Shown piece by piece: positions 26,277 to 35,109 of a stretch of 64,000 nucleotides of DNA; within the stretch, counting starts at the first letter, position 1, and each line of letters starts with the position of its first letter. The notes beneath the pieces are model-generated. The model was given only the letters and a program-made list of their open reading frames with translations. It did no database searches and was not told the origin of the DNA. Source of the stretch: Parapedobacter tibetensis (lineage in GTDB: Bacteria > Bacteroidota > Bacteroidia > Sphingobacteriales > Sphingobacteriaceae); the NCBI RefSeq assembly GCF_024704835.1, contig NZ_JAMXBE010000001.1, forward strand, positions 186,001-250,000, in the 5' to 3' direction. Both the position numbers and the translations under genes were made by a program.

Positions 26277-26431
26277 CTCGTATTCGTACCTGTTGAAATG
26301 CCCAAAAGTACAAATTAACGGATACTTCTGGGCGCCCAACAACAATGTTTGTATGGTTTGGCTCGTTTTTATTCCAAACGTAGCCACCAAATGTGGGATA
26401 TTCCCACATTTGGTAAACAGATACGAACGAA
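26277..26431 (+). other. Multi-branched inverted-repeat element upstream of parA (structured RNA or MITE-like)
   Basis: An outer stem, TCGT-TCGTACCTGTT (about 26277-26294, with a 2-base bulge) against AACAGATACGA-ACGA (26416-26430), encloses three hairpins. These are CCCAAAAGTA/TACTTCTGGG (26301-26310/26323-26332), GTTTGG/CCAAAC (26356-26361/26374-26379), and a 13-bp perfect stem ACCAAATGTGGGA/TCCCACATTTGGT (26386-26398/26402-26414) with a 3-base loop. The architecture is that of a closed multi-helix junction. It ends about 26 bp before the parA ATG, so it could be a 5'-leader RNA, a regulatory DNA site, or a small palindromic mobile element. No known RNA family was recognised. Confidence 0.6.
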
Positions 26432-26456
26432 AAAGGATCATTTTTTATCATTATTC

Positions 26457-27254
26457 ATGGGTAAAATTATTGCAATAGCCAATCAAAAAGGAGGTGTTGG
26501 CAAGACTACCTCATCCATCAACCTGGCGGCGAGCTTGGCGGTGTTAGAGTATAAAACGTTGTTGGTGGATGCTGACCCACAGGCCAATTCTACATCGGGG
26601 ATCGGGTTCGATCCGCGTACCATCAAATCCAGTGTCTATGAGTGTTTAATCAATGACCTGGATCCACATGAAGCCATCCAGCATACCGATACGCCCAATC
26701 TGGATTTGATGCCTGCGCATATTGACCTTGTAGGTGCTGAAATTGAAATGATCAACCTGCATGAGCGGGAATTCAAAATGAAGCAAGTATTGCGTCAAAT
26801 CAGCGATGAGTACGATTTCATCGTAATCGATTGTTCGCCCTCTTTGGGCTTGATTACCATTAATGCCTTGTCAGCCGCCAATTCGGTTATCATCCCTGTA
26901 CAATGTGAATATTTCGCACTCGAAGGATTGGGCAAATTGCTCAATACCATCAAAATCGTACAAAACAGGCTCAACACCGACTTGGAAATCGAAGGTATTT
27001 TACTGACCATGTACGATGTACGTTTACGGCTGTCTAACCAAGTGGTGGAAGAAGTGAAATCGCATTTCAACGAATTGGTCTTTGACACCATCATACAGCG
27101 CAACACACGGCTAAGCGAAGCACCAAGCTTCGGCATATCCGTCATCATGCACGACGCCAATTGCAAAGGCGCTATTAACTATTTGAATTTGGCACGCGAG
27201 ATACTCCAAAAAAACGGCCTAGCAAAAGAAGAGAAAGAACAGGTAACTGTATAA
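26457..27254 (+). CDS. parA: ParA chromosome-partitioning ATPase (Soj)
   Basis: A 265-residue cytoplasmic ATPase from the ATG at 26457, where the protein begins MGKIIAIANQKGGVGKTT, the deviant Walker A motif at its usual position. An upstream in-frame start at 26349 would add 36 residues translated from the palindromic element and is rejected. Further motifs include VDADPQANST and VIDCSPSLG (Walker B). ParA forms ATP-dependent gradients on the nucleoid that move ParB-parS complexes apart during segregation. The parB stop-start gap is 1 bp. Length and order match other Bacteroidota. Confidence 0.97.
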   Translation: MGKIIAIANQKGGVGKTTSSINLAASLAVLEYKTLLVDADPQANSTSGIGFDPRTIKSSVYECLINDLDPHEAIQHTDTPNLDLMPAHIDLVGAEIEMINLHEREFKMKQVLRQISDEYDFIVIDCSPSLGLITINALSAANSVIIPVQCEYFALEGLGKLLNTIKIVQNRLNTDLEIEGILLTMYDVRLRLSNQVVEEVKSHFNELVFDTIIQRNTRLSEAPSFGISVIMHDANCKGAINYLNLAREILQKNGLAKEEKEQVTV

Positions 27255-27255
27255 C

Positions 27256-28176
27256 ATGGCAGCACAACAACGGAAAATTGGATTGGGTAAGGGATTGAGT
27301 GCATTGCTCAATGATTCGGAAGATGTAAAGCGGCAATCCGAAAATAAATCGGTGGGGGAAGTGCCGGCACAAAAAGTGCCCGGCAATATCAGTACAGTAA
27401 ACGTTTCACAAATCGCTATCAACCCTTTTCAACCGCGGACGGATTTCGATGAGGACGCACTGCGCGAATTGGCGGATTCCATCAAGTTACAAGGTCTCAT
27501 ACAACCCATAACGGTGCGCCAAACAGCTAATGGCACCTATCAATTGATTAGTGGCGAACGACGGTTGAGAGCCTCAAAACTCGCTGGACTCACTGAAATA
27601 CCAGCATACATCCGCACAGCCAATGACCAGCAGATGTTGGAAATGGCCCTCATCGAGAATATCCAACGCGAAAACCTCAATGCCATCGAGGTAGCGCTGA
27701 GTTTTCGGCGGATGATCGAGGAATGCAACCTCAATCAAGAGGAGCTTGGCGAACGGGTGAGCAAAAACCGTTCAACAGTGACCAATTACCTACGCTTGCT
27801 GAAATTACCTCCAGTCATACAGGCTGCCATTCGTGATGGACAGCTCAGTATGGGGCATGCACGAGCACTTGTCAATGCGCCTGAGGTGGATAAGCAACTA
27901 TATATTTTCCGCGAAATCATCAAGAAAGGACTTTCTGTGCGAAGGACCGAGGAACTGGTGCGCGAAATGCAACAACAGGCTACCAAGCAATCCAGTAAAC
28001 GTGACAAACCTTCCCCCCTATCCTTCCAGTACCAGAAAGTGGAAGATGACTTGGCTTCCAAATTCGCGACGCGGGTGAAGCTTAAGGTCACTGACAGAAA
28101 GGGCATCGGTGCCATTGAAATCCCATTCCATTCCGAAGATGATCTGAATAGAATCCTCGAATTATTAGACTGGTGA
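27256..28176 (+). CDS. parB: ParB chromosome-partitioning CTPase/DNA-binding protein
   Basis: A 306-residue protein. The N-terminal GLGKGLSALL contacts ParA. The ParB/sulfiredoxin fold carries the CTP-binding motifs GERRLRAS and ENIQRENLNAIE. The helix-turn-helix follows (VSKNRSTVTNYLRLLKLP), then a C-terminal dimerisation segment. It binds parS sites and spreads as a CTP-dependent clamp. It starts 1 bp after parA and overlaps the next gene by 4 bp (ATGA), so the operon continues. No full parS site (TGTTNCACGTGAAACA) was seen near the operon. Confidence 0.97.
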   Translation: MAAQQRKIGLGKGLSALLNDSEDVKRQSENKSVGEVPAQKVPGNISTVNVSQIAINPFQPRTDFDEDALRELADSIKLQGLIQPITVRQTANGTYQLISGERRLRASKLAGLTEIPAYIRTANDQQMLEMALIENIQRENLNAIEVALSFRRMIEECNLNQEELGERVSKNRSTVTNYLRLLKLPPVIQAAIRDGQLSMGHARALVNAPEVDKQLYIFREIIKKGLSVRRTEELVREMQQQATKQSSKRDKPSPLSFQYQKVEDDLASKFATRVKLKVTDRKGIGAIEIPFHSEDDLNRILELLDW

Positions 28177-28904
28177 TGAATCGCTTGTTACTCATCATGT
28201 TTTTTATTTTCGTAGCCATGGGCACCATTCGGGCGCAGGAACCGGACAGCCTCCGGCGTGATACCATACCGAAAGTGGCCGATAGCCTTGCCGTAGATAG
28301 CGATACCACGGAAACCCGTAGAGAAAGAAGGCAACGGGAAAAGCGCGAAAGAGAGGCCAAGGAACAGGAGCAGGTGATTTTCAAGGATTCAGCCAGATTG
28401 GCGCTTGAAGCACTCTCAAACAAAGCTTGGAAACGTTCATTGGCGATTCCCGGATGGGGGCAATACACCAACGGTGGACTTTGGTGGATTAAGGTGCCTG
28501 TTATTTATGGAGGATTTGTTTCGACCGCATTGATATTCGAATTTAATAATAGATACTATAGCGATATACTTGAAGAAGTGCAGTACCGACTCGCCAACAA
28601 TCATGCACAGCCTCCTAATACAAAATATCCTAATTTACCCACAGATAGCTGGGCCACGGAACGCTTGATAAACGCAAAAGACGTTTACCGCCGTAACCGT
28701 GATCTTTCGATTTTAATCACCGTAGGTTGGTGGGGAATTAATGCCATCGAAGCCTATGTCAATTCCATGTTAAAGTATCGATGGGATATCGGTGATGATT
28801 TGGGATTCAAGGTTACCCCAACGCTATTGCCCCAACCCGCCACCTCATTAGCCTACCAGCCATTTGCCCTTGGCGTCAAAGTAAGCATCAATATTGGTAA
28901 GTGA
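28173..28904 (+). CDS. DUF5683 membrane protein
   Basis: A 243-residue protein of the Bacteroidota family DUF5683. It has a signal sequence (residues 1-22), a charged Arg/Glu-rich linker (about 50-70), the family block SLAIPGWGQYTNGGLWWIKVP with a membrane segment, and another hydrophobic stretch around ITVGWWGINAIEAYVN. It starts within the parB stop (4-bp overlap), so it is translationally coupled to parAB. The function is unknown; conservation beside parAB suggests an envelope role connected to growth or division, which is inference. Confidence 0.85.
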   Translation: MMNRLLLIMFFIFVAMGTIRAQEPDSLRRDTIPKVADSLAVDSDTTETRRERRQREKREREAKEQEQVIFKDSARLALEALSNKAWKRSLAIPGWGQYTNGGLWWIKVPVIYGGFVSTALIFEFNNRYYSDILEEVQYRLANNHAQPPNTKYPNLPTDSWATERLINAKDVYRRNRDLSILITVGWWGINAIEAYVNSMLKYRWDIGDDLGFKVTPTLLPQPATSLAYQPFALGVKVSINIGK

Positions 28905-28956
28905 AAGCGATGTGAGAAAAAATCACGTTCCAATGAAATTGCTGGACATTTTATAC

Positions 28957-28964
28957 TAAGTTTG
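28957..28964 (+). promoter_or_regulatory. Candidate -7 promoter box for dapB
   Basis: TAAGTTTG matches TAnnTTTG exactly and lies 56 bp before the dapB ATG. An upstream TTGC is only 14 bp away, short of the usual spacing. It suggests dapB has its own promoter inside the parA-lepB block. Confidence 0.35.
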
Positions 28965-29020
28965 CGAATTGGCAATTAACCAGAGATAGACAAACGACAA
29001 TCACCCAGTCATTTACTGAA

Positions 29021-29770
29021 ATGAACATTACATTACTTGGATACGGCAAAATGGGGCAGCTCATCGAGAAATTTGCGCTACAGCGTGGTCACCAGATCCA
29101 CCTTATTGTGGACGAAAACAATCGAGAAAACATCCGTGCCTCAGATATCGAGGGAGCCGACATGGCCATTGATTTCAGTAGGCCAGAGGCCGCGGTAAGT
29201 AATATCGATTTATGTTTCAAAGCAAATGTGCCCCTTGTAGTGGGTACTACCGGTTGGTATGACCAGCTCGATGAAATAAAAAATAGGTGTCTTGACGGTA
29301 ACAAAACGCTACTTTATGGCTCTAATTTCAGTATTGGGATAAATGTTTTTTTCCATATCAATAAGCTATTGGCAGCCGTGATGAATCCGTATAAACAATA
29401 TGATGTACAGGTAGAGGAAATCCACCATACCCACAAACTGGATGCTCCCAGCGGCACAGCCATTACCATTGCCGAGGGAATCATCGATCATACGGATTCC
29501 AAGTCGGAATGGTTAAACAACCTTATTGGTGAAGGAGAGGAGACTATTCCCAAAGCCCACCAGTTGCTCATTGAAAGCCACCGTATCGATGAGGTACCGG
29601 GTACACATACCGTCTTATATAGCTCGGAGGTAGACCAGATCGAATTCAAGCACACTGCCCACAGCCGGGCGGGCTTTGCACTTGGTGCAATCATCGCCGC
29701 TGAATGGCTCGAAGGCAAAACCGGGTTTTACCAAGTGACGGAAATGTTTAACTTTGGCGGGCGCATTTAA
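29021..29770 (+). CDS. dapB: 4-hydroxy-tetrahydrodipicolinate reductase
   Basis: A 249-residue cytoplasmic enzyme of lysine and diaminopimelate synthesis. It reduces 4-hydroxy-tetrahydrodipicolinate with NAD(P)H. The Rossmann loop GYGKMG is at residues 7-12. The active-site block VEEIHHTHKLDAPSGTA contains the catalytic histidine pair and Lys139, followed by the substrate-binding GTA. The protein is slightly shorter than the E. coli enzyme (273), as in other Bacteroidota. It is followed 62 bp later by lepB. Confidence 0.95.
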   Translation: MNITLLGYGKMGQLIEKFALQRGHQIHLIVDENNRENIRASDIEGADMAIDFSRPEAAVSNIDLCFKANVPLVVGTTGWYDQLDEIKNRCLDGNKTLLYGSNFSIGINVFFHINKLLAAVMNPYKQYDVQVEEIHHTHKLDAPSGTAITIAEGIIDHTDSKSEWLNNLIGEGEETIPKAHQLLIESHRIDEVPGTHTVLYSSEVDQIEFKHTAHSRAGFALGAIIAAEWLEGKTGFYQVTEMFNFGGRI

Positions 29771-29832
29771 CACAGCATGGCATACATGCTTAAGCTATTT
29801 GTAAATAAACGTATTTAAACAGAACCAACCAT

Positions 29833-31248
29833 ATGGGATATATTGTTTTTGCTATCATTCTTGTCCTTATCCATTTTGGTCTTTGGAAACTCTTTGTCAA
29901 AGCAGGTCGCCATGGCTGGGAATCGCTGATACCCATATATAGGGAATATGTCATTGCTAAAATCACTGGGCGACCGGGATGGTGGATTGCATTGTTACTG
30001 ATACCCATTGTCAATATTTTCATTTTCTTTGGCTTATATCTTGATTTGGTCAAGAGCTTTGGGAAATATCGGTTTTGGGAACATGCGGCAACGATCTTCC
30101 TGCCATTTGTGGTCTTACCGTTCTGGGGCAATGACCTCAAGACCGCTTACCTGGGCAAATCCGCGACACCCGAATTCCGGAAGGAACACCCTTATAAAAA
30201 ATCCGTAGCCCGCGAATGGGCCGATGCCATCGTGTTTGCGGTGGTAGCTGCCACCCTTATCAGGGGCTTCCTTATAGAGGCCTACATGATTCCTACCGGC
30301 TCCATGGAAAAAAGCCTGCTTGTGGGCGATTTCCTGTTCGTGAGCAAGTTGAATTATGGGCCCCGAGTACCCATGACGCCTGTGGCCTTCCCCTTTGCGC
30401 ACCATACCATGCCGCTCACCGGGGGCAAAGCCTACTGGGAAGGCATTAAATTGAAATACAACCGACTGCCGGGCTTCCAGCAGATTGAGCGTAATGACGT
30501 GGTCGTGTTTAACTATCCGATGGAGGCTGATCCCCCATTCAGCAGACCCATAGACAAACGTGAAAATTACATCAAACGTGCCGTGGGTATTCCGGGCGAT
30601 ACCCTTGCCCTGCGGGAAGCACAAGTGTATGTCAACGGAAAAAAAGGATTCAACCCACCAAATGGACAATTGGATTATTATGTGTATACCGATGGAACCG
30701 GATTGAACCCAAAGCGGTTGCTTGATATGCGCATCGAGCATCATCTTCGCGAGCCCTATCTACTCTTTCTTACGGACAAGGCCTACGATGAAGTAAAAAA
30801 CTGGGCAAACGTGACCAAGATAATCCCCAATATCAGGCACCGTGACATGGCTGAGCCAGGTGTATTTCCAAGTAACCCGTTATATGCTTGGAACATCGAT
30901 AATTTTGGGCCCATCATCATACCTAAAAAAGGTTGGACCGTGAGCCTTGATACCCTTACCATGCCGCTATATGAGCGTGTCATCCGGGTTTATGAAGGCA
31001 ATGAATTGGAAAGCCGTGAAGACGGGTATTATCTTAATGGAAACAAGGCTGATAGCTATACCTTCAAAATGGATTACTATTGGATGATGGGCGACAACCG
31101 CCACAATTCCGAAGATGCGCGGACCTGGGGTTTCGTACCTGAAGATCATATTGTAGGCAAGGCCTTATTTGTATGGCTTAGCTGGGACAAGGATGGCACA
31201 TTCCTGAGCAAAATACGATGGAATCGCCTATTCATGGGCATCAAATAA
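29833..31248 (+). CDS. lepB: Signal peptidase I with N-terminal DUF5684 membrane domain
   Basis: A 471-residue inner-membrane protease. Residues 1-105 are a DUF5684-like multi-helix domain (KAGRHGWESLIPIY). The S26 domain begins with an anchoring helix near 130-148, then the catalytic serine S157 in YMIPTGSMEKSLLVGD. The catalytic lysine is K248 (NYIKRAVGIPGD). The terminal MMGDNRHNSEDARTWG box is present. It removes signal peptides from exported proteins. A roughly 110-residue insertion between the lysine box and the GDN box makes it longer than E. coli LepB (324), as is usual in this phylum. Confidence 0.95.
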   Translation: MGYIVFAIILVLIHFGLWKLFVKAGRHGWESLIPIYREYVIAKITGRPGWWIALLLIPIVNIFIFFGLYLDLVKSFGKYRFWEHAATIFLPFVVLPFWGNDLKTAYLGKSATPEFRKEHPYKKSVAREWADAIVFAVVAATLIRGFLIEAYMIPTGSMEKSLLVGDFLFVSKLNYGPRVPMTPVAFPFAHHTMPLTGGKAYWEGIKLKYNRLPGFQQIERNDVVVFNYPMEADPPFSRPIDKRENYIKRAVGIPGDTLALREAQVYVNGKKGFNPPNGQLDYYVYTDGTGLNPKRLLDMRIEHHLREPYLLFLTDKAYDEVKNWANVTKIIPNIRHRDMAEPGVFPSNPLYAWNIDNFGPIIIPKKGWTVSLDTLTMPLYERVIRVYEGNELESREDGYYLNGNKADSYTFKMDYYWMMGDNRHNSEDARTWGFVPEDHIVGKALFVWLSWDKDGTFLSKIRWNRLFMGIK

Positions 31249-31258
31249 AAATAATCCG

Positions 31259-31296
31259 CATAAGTTTGCCCGGGCCAGCACACGGGTAAACCTATG
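31259..31296. terminator. Bidirectional terminator, AAACCT-type inverted repeat
   Basis: CATAAGTTTGCCCG (31259-31272) pairs with CGGGTAAACCTATG (31283-31296) with one mismatch and one wobble. It sits between the convergent lepB stop (31248) and the thioredoxin gene stop (31319). Its sequence is related to the repeat at 35050-35102, including the GGGTAAACCTATGAGG tail. Confidence 0.65.
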
Positions 31297-31318
31297 AGGA
31301 TTAGACTTTGATGGTTAT

Positions 31319-33241
31319 TTACTCGATGACCGCAGTAGTCGGAGCATTTTCGGCTAGTTCAATCATCAGGGCCACTTTCTGCATTTCACCTTCCGCAGAC
31401 CCGGAGAAACCAACGGCCTTGAAACGAATCCGCCCATTTTTGTCTACGATGAACTTGGTAGGGATGCCGCTTACCTTATAGGCCCCCACCACATCGAAGT
31501 CATTGCCATCCCCCTCCACGGTGTCAAACAACACATTGAAGGAATATTGATTGTCGGCAATGAATTTCTTGACCGCCTCTTCTCGATCTGGAATATTTTC
31601 CCAAGTGTTTACAAAAAGGAATTCAATATCATCGCGATCCCTGAATTTATCAACCGCCAGTTGCATCCCCGGAAAAGAAGCCTTACATGGTCCGCACCAA
31701 GTGGCCCAGAAATCTACCACATATACCTTGCCTTTCAATGATTCGGAAGAAACTGTCTTGCCATCCATATTGACAAGCGAAAATACCGGAGCCTCTTCGT
31801 CGATAAGCTCCGAAACCAGTTTTTTCCGCACAGCGGCCACATGCCTTTCCTCCAATTCTGATAGGTATGAAACCCATTGTTCCTCATTGCTACCTCTGAC
31901 AGTATATATTTCTTTTAAATACCCTTTCAACACTTCGGTTGCCTGACCTTTTTCGATGGATTTTTCAGCAGCGGACTGTGCCTCATCAGCCAAGCCCGAT
32001 TCGCTAAGGAATTGAACGAAACGTTCGTTAACTTCAGCACTGGTATATTCACCTACAGCCTGTCTTTGGTATTCGAGTGCTCCCCCAACGTTGCCCTGTT
32101 TGTAAAGAATAAGCGCATATGTGTCGGCATTGTTGCGGTACGTGGATTCAGCATTCTTCTTCCATTGGCTAGCGGTCATCGTGGCCGGTTTGGAATTCAC
32201 AGGATCTGCAATGATTTCATCCAACAAATCGAGCGACTTCTTGGATTTGGCTTCAGCAACATCAAGCTTCTCACCAGCCTCAGCAAGTGGCCATGCTACT
32301 TGGTTGAGCAGCGAGGCCCGCGTACTCTTGTTCGTTACTTTGGCCAAATACACGTCGAATTTGGGGTAATCCTTTTCCCTAAGTGCAGCTTGTGCCATCA
32401 TCGAATATACCGGCTGGAGATTGGCTGCACCTCCTGTCGTGCTGTGCTTGCCGATATAGGTCTGATACAACGCAGTCTTCTTGGCGTAATCCTGCTCGGC
32501 ACGCAGGGCTTCGAGTTCATTTGAAGAAGCCAACGAACCATCAGGAAACCGCTGAAGCACAATAGCTTTCAAAGAATCAGCGGTCTCCCTATCACCCAAA
32601 TAACGGGCATAACCATTGGCTACGTTGATGAGGTCTGTCTCCTTGCTATTTAAATCGGCAAATACGGCATCCGCCCGCTCATCCACCAGTCCCTTCGCCT
32701 CATCCACTTTTTTATTCGCTACCAGTGCACCAATATAAGTCAGAAAGTACTTCTCCTTGGTGGCTGGATAACTAGCCATTTCCATTTCTAAATACTCTTC
32801 GTTCTTGACAACATCACGTTCAATATCGGCAAAGTATTCGCCCATACCGTTATAAATTTGTGCAAGTGCGGCATATGAACCATTGACAGGGCTACCGCTT
32901 TCATAAACCTGAAATGGATATCCTGTTTTCTTTCCCCCCTCATCTGCGGTGATGCTCACCAAGAAAGCTGTAGCGCTATCCGGCAGGGTAAAGGTACCTG
33001 AATACCCCGGTCCAGCTCCCACCATATCCAAATCATCTGCATTGAATCCTGATGGGTGAAATATATAAAGTGCAGCCTTATACGTTTGCTTAGTATCTTC
33101 GGGCGTAAAAGAAAATGTCACCTGTTTCCCCTGTCGGGGTTTTTGAGTCGACAAGGAAAATACGTTGGATTGCTGGCCTATCGCCTGCAAGCCGATAATG
33201 AGCATCCACACACTCATAATGGCTGATTTTAATCTTTTCAT
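31319..33241 (-). CDS. TlpA-like thioredoxin-fold protein with helical-repeat region
   Basis: A 640-residue exported protein from the ATG at 33241, where a normal signal peptide begins (MKRLKSAIMSVWMLIIG...GQQ). The upstream in-frame start at 33322 would bury the signal and is rejected. Residues about 25-120 are beta-rich, 130-470 contain TPR-like helices, and the last 160 form a TlpA/ResA thioredoxin domain with the redox motif WCGPC (cysteines at 516 and 519) and the cis-proline loop SGIPTKF. The family reduces or isomerises disulfides in the periplasm, for example for cytochrome c maturation. Partner unknown. Confidence 0.88.
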   Translation of the reverse strand: MKRLKSAIMSVWMLIIGLQAIGQQSNVFSLSTQKPRQGKQVTFSFTPEDTKQTYKAALYIFHPSGFNADDLDMVGAGPGYSGTFTLPDSATAFLVSITADEGGKKTGYPFQVYESGSPVNGSYAALAQIYNGMGEYFADIERDVVKNEEYLEMEMASYPATKEKYFLTYIGALVANKKVDEAKGLVDERADAVFADLNSKETDLINVANGYARYLGDRETADSLKAIVLQRFPDGSLASSNELEALRAEQDYAKKTALYQTYIGKHSTTGGAANLQPVYSMMAQAALREKDYPKFDVYLAKVTNKSTRASLLNQVAWPLAEAGEKLDVAEAKSKKSLDLLDEIIADPVNSKPATMTASQWKKNAESTYRNNADTYALILYKQGNVGGALEYQRQAVGEYTSAEVNERFVQFLSESGLADEAQSAAEKSIEKGQATEVLKGYLKEIYTVRGSNEEQWVSYLSELEERHVAAVRKKLVSELIDEEAPVFSLVNMDGKTVSSESLKGKVYVVDFWATWCGPCKASFPGMQLAVDKFRDRDDIEFLFVNTWENIPDREEAVKKFIADNQYSFNVLFDTVEGDGNDFDVVGAYKVSGIPTKFIVDKNGRIRFKAVGFSGSAEGEMQKVALMIELAENAPTTAVIE

Positions 33242-33377
33242 GGCTATTAAATTAAATGGCGGCACAAAGAATCTGTTATCGGAACAACTATCGTTTAGTA
33301 AAACGTCTAACCAAATATACAAACAAAATATTTTAAAACTAAAAAATTAGTATGTTTTTTTCGTATATAAGGCAGGG

Positions 33378-34094
33378 TTAATGTAATTTACTGAGGTACT
33401 GTTTGATAGTTTCTTTTAGTCCTAAATAAAGCGCATCGGCAATCAGCGCATGTCCGATACTTACTTCCAGCAATCCCCGTATATGTTGGTTAAAATACTT
33501 GAGATTATTCAGATCGAGATCATGTCCGGCATTGAGCCCCAATCCCGCTTGTTGCGCCACCTCTGCAGCCATTACATAAGGAGCGATGGCCTGCTCCCGG
33601 TCGTGGTGATATCCGCTGGCATACGCTTCCGTATATAGCTCTATACGATTGGTACCTGTTTTTGCAGCAGCTTCCACCATGGTAGGATCGGGATCTACAA
33701 AAATGGATACACGTATACCTGCCTCCTTAAACAGTGTACAGGTATCTTGGAGGTAGGATTGATGCTTGATGGTATCCCAGCCGCGGTTTGAGGTCAATTG
33801 ACCAGGGTCATCTGGCACTAGGGTCACCTGAGCCGGTCGGGTATCCAGCACTAAGCTGACAAACTTCTCCTCGCGGCTATTTCCCTCTATGTTCAGCTCC
33901 GTTTTGATATTTGCCTTCAGATCATATATGTCCTGATACCGGATATGTCTTTCATCCGGGCGTGGATGCACAGTGATGCCTTGAGCGCCAAATCGTTCGC
34001 ACGCCAATGCCGCATGGAGCACATCTGGGTTGTTTCCACCTCGTGAATTCCGGAGTGTTGCTATCTTATTGATATTTACAGAAAGTCTTGCCAT
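33378..34094 (-). CDS. pdxJ: Pyridoxine 5'-phosphate synthase
   Basis: A 238-residue cytoplasmic TIM-barrel enzyme of vitamin B6 synthesis. It condenses 1-deoxyxylulose 5-phosphate with 3-amino-2-oxopropyl phosphate. The start at 34094 gives [16 protein letters not shown], the expected N-terminus; a -7 box lies between it and the upstream in-frame ATG at 34169, arguing against the longer form. Family motifs are [25 protein letters not shown], split here as seen ([14 protein letters not shown]), EGNSREEKF, and [13 protein letters not shown]. Length agrees with E. coli PdxJ (243). Confidence 0.95.
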   Translation of the reverse strand: MARLSVNINKIATLRNSRGGNNPDVLHAALACERFGAQGITVHPRPDERHIRYQDIYDLKANIKTELNIEGNSREEKFVSLVLDTRPAQVTLVPDDPGQLTSNRGWDTIKHQSYLQDTCTLFKEAGIRVSIFVDPDPTMVEAAAKTGTNRIELYTEAYASGYHHDREQAIAPYVMAAEVAQQAGLGLNAGHDLDLNNLKYFNQHIRGLLEVSIGHALIADALYLGLKETIKQYLSKLH

Positions 34095-34109
34095 GGGAAT
34101 TACTTTTTG

Positions 34110-34117
34110 CAAACTTA
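34110..34117 (-). promoter_or_regulatory. Candidate -7 promoter box for pdxJ
   Basis: The minus strand reads TAAGTTTG, an exact TAnnTTTG match, ending 15 bp before the ATG at 34094. The transcript would carry a leader of only about 10 nt. Confidence 0.45.
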
Positions 34118-34185
34118 GATAAAAAAGTTTTATACGCAGTTGTTCGCTAATTGACGATTTCAGTTCCATCCATGATGAAGCTATA

Positions 34186-34218
34186 AAACCTAACAGGTTT
34201 TAGAAACCTGTTAGGTTT
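34186..34218. repeat. Perfect 15-bp inverted repeat (AAACCT family) between pdxJ and cdaA
   Basis: AAACCTAACAGGTTT (34186-34200), the loop TAG, and AAACCTGTTAGGTTT (34204-34218) form a perfect 15-bp stem. Each arm is itself nearly palindromic. Unlike the other copies it lies between divergently transcribed genes, 31 bp before the cdaA ATG, so a terminator role is not obvious here. Confidence 0.8.
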
Positions 34219-34248
34219 GGGCCAAAAATTTGCTAAATTGCGTGGATT

Positions 34249-35040
34249 ATGGAGAGCTTTGACCTCAGCTTTTTCAGTATAAGATTGCTGGACGCGATTG
34301 ACATCATTTTGGTGGCTATCATCCTTTATTACATATACAGCCTTATCCGTGGCACCATTGCTGTCAACATCCTTATTGGCTTAGGGCTCATCTATGTGAT
34401 ATATATCATCGTAAGGCAATTCAACATGCATTTACTCACCGAGATTTTCGGGGGGTTCATCAGTGTTGGTTCCATTGCGCTCATCGTGGTTTTCCAACAG
34501 GAAATCAGACGATTTCTTATCCATATCGGTAAGAACATATCTGTAAGGCGAAAAAATCTACTGTGGTCTATCTTCGTGAACAAGAAGACTGCCGATCAGG
34601 ATAACCGAGCGCACCTCAAACCCATTATCGATGCCTGTAGGAGCATGTCTAAATCATACACCGGTGCGCTGCTTGTTTTCTCTAAATACTTTGATGAGGA
34701 ATACTACCAAAGCAGCGGTGAATACATTGATGCCCAGCTTTCCAAGCGTCTGCTCGAAAGTATATTCCAAAAAAATAGCCCATTGCATGACGGGGCAGTG
34801 GTCATTGTCGACTTCAAGATTAAAACCGCCAGTTGTGTGCTTCCGCTTTCAGATAGTGAGGATTTGCCACTCCATTTTGGCCTGCGCCATCGTGCCGCTA
34901 TCGGGGTCACCGAAGTGAGTGATGCCGTGGCTGTGGTGGTTTCCGAGGAAACCGGTGAGATTTCGTTTGCCAAGGATGGCAATGTAAACATGAATATCAG
35001 CCACGAGGAGCTGGAAGAGCTACTCAATGCTTCGATATAG
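34249..35040 (+). CDS. cdaA: Diadenylate cyclase CdaA
   Basis: A 263-residue inner-membrane enzyme. Three N-terminal transmembrane helices (about residues 12-32, 37-56 and 66-84) precede a DisA_N cyclase domain. The catalytic motifs are DGA at 181-183 (SPLHDGAVVIVD) and RHR at 213-215 (GLRHRAAIG). It makes cyclic di-AMP from two ATP, a messenger that controls osmolyte balance and envelope stress. It is monocistronic: a repeat-type terminator follows. The usual Firmicutes partner CdaR is not next to it. Confidence 0.95.
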   Translation: MESFDLSFFSIRLLDAIDIILVAIILYYIYSLIRGTIAVNILIGLGLIYVIYIIVRQFNMHLLTEIFGGFISVGSIALIVVFQQEIRRFLIHIGKNISVRRKNLLWSIFVNKKTADQDNRAHLKPIIDACRSMSKSYTGALLVFSKYFDEEYYQSSGEYIDAQLSKRLLESIFQKNSPLHDGAVVIVDFKIKTASCVLPLSDSEDLPLHFGLRHRAAIGVTEVSDAVAVVVSEETGEISFAKDGNVNMNISHEELEELLNASI

Positions 35041-35049
35041 GGAATTAAA

Positions 35050-35102
35050 AAACCTCATAGGTTTGCGCACAGGTCACTGCACGGGGTAAACCTATGAGGT
35101 TT
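35050..35102. terminator. Bidirectional terminator, AAACCT-type inverted repeat
   Basis: AAACCTCATAGGTTT (35050-35064) and AAACCTATGAGGTTT (35088-35102) are exact reverse complements around a 23-base loop. The element sits between convergent stops of cdaA (35040) and the DUF2911 gene (35110). T-runs flank both sides. Confidence 0.75.
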
Positions 35103-35109
35103 GTTGTTT

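Noticed and set aside
26349-26456. Upstream extension of ParA by 36 residues
   Set aside because: It translates the palindromic element and places residues before the conserved MGKIIAIANQKGG start.
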